Below, piece after piece: positions 5,665 through 9,606 of a DNA stretch of 9,606 nt. The stretch lies in the NCBI GenBank assembly GCA_938018155.1, contig CALIIG010000069.1, positions 1 through 9,606 of the forward strand. Direction: 5' to 3'. A program made the translations under genes and the position numbers. Source of the stretch: an uncultured Prevotella sp. (GTDB lineage Bacteria; Bacteroidota; Bacteroidia; Bacteroidales; Bacteroidaceae). How positions within the stretch are numbered: position 1 is the stretch's first letter; each line of letters opens with the position of its first letter. The notes under the pieces are model-generated. The model did no database searches. It worked only from the letters and a program-made list of their open reading frames with translations, and was not told where the DNA came from.

Positions 5665-8600
5665 ATGAACCAAACAAGATTTTTTACCTTATTGGTATCT
5701 CTTCTGTTTGCAATGGTGACACATGCCCAGAATTACGTGCTTTCGGGTACGGTTACAGACGAAGCAGGCGAGCCTGTTATTGGTGCTTCTGTTATGGAAA
5801 AGGGAAGCACGCGTGGTACAGTAACCGATATTGACGGTAAGTTTGCTTTTAAAGGTAACGAGGGTGCTCGCCTTGTTATCTCTTATGTAGGCTTTATAAC
5901 TACGGAGATTACCGGCGGACAGAATTTGAAAATTACGCTTAAAGAAGATCAAAAATCACTGAACGAAGTGGTAGTTGTGGGCTACGGCACGCAGAAAAAG
6001 AGCGTTGTAACGGCGGCTATTGCCAAGGTTGACGCCAGGGATTTGGCCTCAACGGCACCCATGCGTATGGATAACGCGTTGAAAGGACTTGCTGCCGGCG
6101 TAACGGTGACATCGTCGTCGGGCCAGCCCGGTGCTGCTGCACGCGTGAGAGTACGTGGTATTGGTACCATCAATAACTCTGACCCGCTCTATATTGTCGA
6201 TGGTATGCCGGTGGAAGGCAATATAGATTATATCAACCCCAGTGACATTGAGAGCATAGAAGTATTGAAGGATGCCGCTTCGGGTGCTATCTATGGTGCC
6301 CGCGCTGCCAACGGCGTTGTGCTGGTTACAACCAAGGGAGGCACCAAGGGTAAGGTGATCGTGAACTACAATTTCGCTTATGGCTGGCAAAGCGCATGGC
6401 GTAAACGCAGCGTTTTAAACGCTACACAGTATGCCGTTATGATGAATGAAGGTGCGGTCAATTCGGGCTTATCGCCCATTTATGCCGACCCTTACTCGTT
6501 TGGAAAAGGCACTGATTGGCAGAAGGAAGTGTTTAACGACAATGCCCCTATGGTCAATCACGAGGTGAATGTAAGTGGTGCTTCCGACCGGATTAACTAT
6601 TATTTGTCGATGGGTTACAACAATCAGGAAGGTATTGTAGGCGGTAATTTCGGAAAGTCTAACTACCGGCGTCTCACCCTTCGCAGCAATACGAAGTACA
6701 CCTTATTTGATATGAGCAAGGAGCGTGAGTGGTTAAACAAGCTCGAAATTACCACAAACCTTTCATATGCACGTATCAAGAGCACGAGTATTGCGGCTAA
6801 TTCGCAGTGGGGTTCAATCCTCGGTTCGGCCGTTGTATTGTCTCCTATGCTGCCCGTTTCGATACCATCGTCCGACGCTGCCGGTCAGACTGCCGAAATT
6901 TCACGTATGCAAGCCGCAACGGCTACTACTGATCCGAAGACGGGTGCCGTAAGTTATAACTATACTCCAATATATGATGCCGCAGGCAATTTGTTCTACA
7001 CACCGGGTGCCGACTTCCATGAGATGAACAATCCGCTGGCTATGCTCAACCTCCCCAGCGCGCCAACGTGGGTACATAAGTTTGTAGCCAACTTTGGTGC
7101 TAACCTGAATTTGGGGTGGGGACTGGCCTATCGTATTTCATACGGTGCCGATATTACGTTTAATGGAGTGGATAATGGTTACACGCCCCGCTATTATTTG
7201 TCGGGCAATAACCTCGCCACCAAACCTTCTGTAAATGCTCAAAGCAACCGTGCTACGATATGGCAGCTGGAGAATGTGCTCACATGGGAGCACCAGTTTG
7301 ACCGTCATCACGTTAATGTTGTGCTGGGACAGTCGGCCAAAAAGTCAACGGGCTGGTATCTTGGAGGTAGTAGAAACTATCCCGTTGATGCACGAAAGCC
7401 CTATATTGACTATGCAACGGGGTTGGCTGTCAATAATGATTTAAGCGTTTATGGCGGGCCAAACGATATTGCAACACTGGCTTCTTTATTTGCCCGTGCA
7501 AGCTATAATTACGACGAACGTTACATGGCCGAGGTAACTTTACGTCGCGATGGTTCGAGCCGTTTTGGCCGAAACAACCACTATGCCACTTTCCCCTCGT
7601 TCTCTTTAGGATGGAATGTAATCAACGAACAGTTCATGAACTCTACCCGTAACTGGCTTAGCAACATGAAAATACGCTTTAGCTGGGGTAAGAATGGCAA
7701 TGAAAACATTGGTAATTTCCGTTATGCCGTCTATACAGAAGGCAATCATAATGTACTCTTTGGGCGCAATAACACCGAAATTATCGGTACACAGGCAGGT
7801 GGATTAGCCAATCCCGACCTGAAATGGGAGGAAAGTTCGCAGGCCGATTTCGGTGTCGACTTCGGCTTTTTCAATCAGGCTCTCACCTTCACTGTTGACT
7901 GGTTTAATAAAACTACCAACGGAATGTTGATGGAAATACCCGTTCCTCAATATGTCGGCTCGGCACGTCCTATCGGTAATGTGGGCAAGATGGAGAACAG
8001 TGGACTGGAGTTTGAGGTGGGCTATAAATGGCACATTGCCGATGCTCATTTCCATATCAAGGGCAATGCAGCCTATTTAAAGAACAAGGTTGTGAACTTA
8101 GGCAACGACACGGGCTACCTGAACTATGATAATTTTCAGGGTGTAGGCACCATCACCCGTGCACAAAACGGACAGCCTTTCCCTTATTTCTACGGATATA
8201 AAACGGCTGGAGTATTCCAGAATATGGATGAAGTGCGTGCCTATAAGAACGCCGACGGCACATTGATTCAGCCTAATGCCGTTCCCGGTGACGTGCGATT
8301 TGTTGACGTAAACGGCGACGGGAAGATTACTCAGGAGGGTGATATGACGAAAATTGGCAAGGGAATGCCCGACTGGACTTTCGGTATCAACCTCAATGCA
8401 GACTGGCGCGGCTTCGACTTTTCGATGATGTGGCAGGGCGTTACTGGTGCAGAGGTGTATGATGCAACACGTAGAACCGACATCTCTAAAGCCAATTTGC
8501 CGAGCTGGATGCTCGGTAGATGGACGGGAGAAGGTACGAGTAACAAGTATCCTCGCTTCTGTACGGTCGACACACATAACAACTGGCTTTCGTCCGATCT

Positions 8601-8850
8601 GTATGTTTCGGATGCAAGTTATTTCCGTTTGAAGAACATTCAGCTGGGTTATTCGCTTCCCAAGAGTCTTATAAACAAATGCTTTATCGACAGGTTCCGC
8701 GTGTATGTATCGGCTGAAAACCTGCTCACCTTTACGAAATACCACGGCTTCGACCCCGAAATTTCATCGGGAGGAACCTCATTGGGGGTTGACTATGGCG
8801 TGTATCCACAAGCCCGTACGCTTATGATCGGCGTGAATATAGGCTTTTAA
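5665..8850 (+). CDS. susC: SusC-family TonB-dependent outer-membrane transporter
   Basis: This 1061-residue protein imports an oligosaccharide across the outer membrane using TonB energy, as the channel partner of SusD. A signal peptide (1-21, ending THA|Q) is followed by a carboxypeptidase-regulatory-like domain at about 25-95 (SGTVTDEAGEPVIGASV, then VISYVGF near 71-77). Next come the TonB-box region LNEVVVVGYGTQKK (99-112) and a plug domain at about 113-226, with VRGIGTINNSDPLYIVDGMP (163-182), IESIEVLKDAASGAIYGARA (195-214) and NGVVLVTTKGG (216-226). The rest is the beta-barrel, ending in VNIGF with the terminal phenylalanine typical of BAM substrates. DVNGDGKI at 881-888 resembles a calcium-binding loop often seen in this family. 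No STN domain precedes the regulatory-like domain, so it should not signal through an anti-sigma/ECF pair. The length is normal. susD follows 42 nt downstream with no terminator between. The symbol is a family name; the substrate is unknown. Confidence 0.95.
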   Translation: MNQTRFFTLLVSLLFAMVTHAQNYVLSGTVTDEAGEPVIGASVMEKGSTRGTVTDIDGKFAFKGNEGARLVISYVGFITTEITGGQNLKITLKEDQKSLNEVVVVGYGTQKKSVVTAAIAKVDARDLASTAPMRMDNALKGLAAGVTVTSSSGQPGAAARVRVRGIGTINNSDPLYIVDGMPVEGNIDYINPSDIESIEVLKDAASGAIYGARAANGVVLVTTKGGTKGKVIVNYNFAYGWQSAWRKRSVLNATQYAVMMNEGAVNSGLSPIYADPYSFGKGTDWQKEVFNDNAPMVNHEVNVSGASDRINYYLSMGYNNQEGIVGGNFGKSNYRRLTLRSNTKYTLFDMSKEREWLNKLEITTNLSYARIKSTSIAANSQWGSILGSAVVLSPMLPVSIPSSDAAGQTAEISRMQAATATTDPKTGAVSYNYTPIYDAAGNLFYTPGADFHEMNNPLAMLNLPSAPTWVHKFVANFGANLNLGWGLAYRISYGADITFNGVDNGYTPRYYLSGNNLATKPSVNAQSNRATIWQLENVLTWEHQFDRHHVNVVLGQSAKKSTGWYLGGSRNYPVDARKPYIDYATGLAVNNDLSVYGGPNDIATLASLFARASYNYDERYMAEVTLRRDGSSRFGRNNHYATFPSFSLGWNVINEQFMNSTRNWLSNMKIRFSWGKNGNENIGNFRYAVYTEGNHNVLFGRNNTEIIGTQAGGLANPDLKWEESSQADFGVDFGFFNQALTFTVDWFNKTTNGMLMEIPVPQYVGSARPIGNVGKMENSGLEFEVGYKWHIADAHFHIKGNAAYLKNKVVNLGNDTGYLNYDNFQGVGTITRAQNGQPFPYFYGYKTAGVFQNMDEVRAYKNADGTLIQPNAVPGDVRFVDVNGDGKITQEGDMTKIGKGMPDWTFGINLNADWRGFDFSMMWQGVTGAEVYDATRRTDISKANLPSWMLGRWTGEGTSNKYPRFCTVDTHNNWLSSDLYVSDASYFRLKNIQLGYSLPKSLINKCFIDRFRVYVSAENLLTFTKYHGFDPEISSGGTSLGVDYGVYPQARTLMIGVNIGF

Positions 8851-8892
8851 CGCATAACAAGAAACATGTAAAAGTTTAAGGATTGAATAGTT

Positions 8893-9606
8893 ATGAAAAC
8901 GAAAATATTAAATAAACTTGGAATCGCATCAGCTGTTTTTGCAGCTCTTTCCCTCATCGGCTGTAAGGATTCATTTCTCGAAGTAGAACCGGGAACGAAG
9001 ACAACGTTGGAAGAATATTTCGCATCTGATGCACATTTATATGAGTCTGTGGTTGCCTCTTACCAACCCATGCGTCTCTTTGACTGGAATGGGGCGGCGT
9101 ATAACCCCTTAAATATCTGCAGCGAAGTGATGGCAGACAACTTCTGGGCTGGCGGTGCCGACCTCAATGACTACTCATATTGGCACCACATGGAAGACTA
9201 TAAGGCCGATGCTTTGCACACGCTCAATGGCATTTGGAAGCAGTGTTACATCGGAATTAAGAACTCAAATGATGTTATAAGCTATGTAAACAACCTGGGG
9301 GACAAGCTGGATGCGTCGAAGAAAAATCTCTTTACGGCCGAAGCTAAGGTGCTGCGCGACTTCTATTACTGCCAGCTTTGGAAGTTCTATGGGTACGTAC
9401 CTGTTTACATGGAGAACCTCAGGGCACCTTATACCTGCCCGCAATATTCGCCCGACAGCGTATATAATAAGGTAATAACCGACCTTGAGAGTGCTATTTC
9501 ATTGAATGCTCTTCCCATGCAATGGGACGATGCGAACCTCGGCCGCATCAGTCAGGCAACGGCTTATATGCTGTATGCCGAGATGGTGATGTACCAGAAC
9601 GACAAC
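8893..9606 (+). CDS. susD: SusD-family surface glycan-binding lipoprotein (3' end outside the window)
   Basis: The first 238 codons of a SusD/RagB-type gene are present; the frame runs off the window edge without a stop (family proteins are usually about 500-600 residues). The N-terminus is a lipoprotein signal, with lipobox LIGC ending at Cys24. It is followed by KDSFLEVEPGT, the usual SusD opening. Later features fit the N-terminal SusD domain with its TPR-like helices: SEVMADNFW (75-83), a W-x-x-C-Y-x-x-I-x-x-x-N stretch (NGIWKQCYIGIKNSND), EAKVLRDFYYCQLWKFYGYV and the LGRISQATAYMLYAEM helix. SusD sits on the cell surface over the SusC barrel as a lid and binds the glycan. It is cotranscribed with susC (42-nt gap). 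ATG 8893 gives the complete lipoprotein signal and is the only reasonable start. Confidence 0.93.
   Translation, partial: MKTKILNKLGIASAVFAALSLIGCKDSFLEVEPGTKTTLEEYFASDAHLYESVVASYQPMRLFDWNGAAYNPLNICSEVMADNFWAGGADLNDYSYWHHMEDYKADALHTLNGIWKQCYIGIKNSNDVISYVNNLGDKLDASKKNLFTAEAKVLRDFYYCQLWKFYGYVPVYMENLRAPYTCPQYSPDSVYNKVITDLESAISLNALPMQWDDANLGRISQATAYMLYAEMVMYQNDN

Noticed and set aside
8098..8745. 215-codon minus-strand frame inside susC
   Set aside because: It is antisense to a well-supported barrel coding sequence and shows no signal peptide, motif or promoter of its own.

Overview
The window looks like chromosomal DNA of a Bacteroidota bacterium, most likely Prevotella or a close relative. Three things point there: a SusC/SusD pair, upstream elements of the Bacteroidota -7 type (TAnnTTTG) in place of sigma70 boxes, and start codons in A-rich contexts without clear Shine-Dalgarno sequences. 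The genus is an inference from protein style, not a database match.

Layout. Positions 1-1188 hold two consecutive + strand genes for small exported proteins, each little more than a signal peptide plus a TonB C-terminal domain. They are paralogues, about 55% identical by hand count. Positions 1189-1819 hold no convincing gene. This stretch lies between convergent 3' ends and contains the most unusual DNA in the window: a perfect 17-bp inverted repeat enclosing four 13-nt imperfect palindromes at an exact 22-nt period. Two smaller hairpins lie just upstream. Positions 1820-2701 (-) encode a DMT/EamA-family inner-membrane transporter. A strong bidirectional intrinsic terminator, preceded by a palindromic hairpin, fills the short gap to the next gene. 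Positions 2847-5189 (-) encode a secreted GH3 glycoside hydrolase with its nucleophile motif and a C-terminal FnIII-like domain. A 475-bp divergent regulatory region follows, and then susC (5665-8850, +) and the start of susD (8893 to the window edge, +).

How the genes work together. The GH3 enzyme and the divergent SusC/SusD pair look like one edge of a polysaccharide utilisation locus. The SusD lipoprotein and SusC TonB-dependent transporter would capture and import an oligosaccharide, and the GH3 enzyme would trim it in the periplasm or at the cell surface. The substrate cannot be read from this window, and no regulator gene (HTCS, SusR or ECF/anti-sigma) is visible. The SusC lacks an STN signalling domain, and its promoter has a poor -33 element overlapped by a 13-bp direct repeat, which suggests an activator encoded elsewhere. 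The TonB C-terminal-domain proteins could touch the same import machinery, but the sequence does not link them to this locus.

Nothing here is clearly a new enzymatic or defence system. The points most worth a second look are the 22-nt repeat array within its inverted repeat, the duplicated TonB C-terminal-domain proteins (one with four cysteines absent from the other), and the putative operators upstream of susC.
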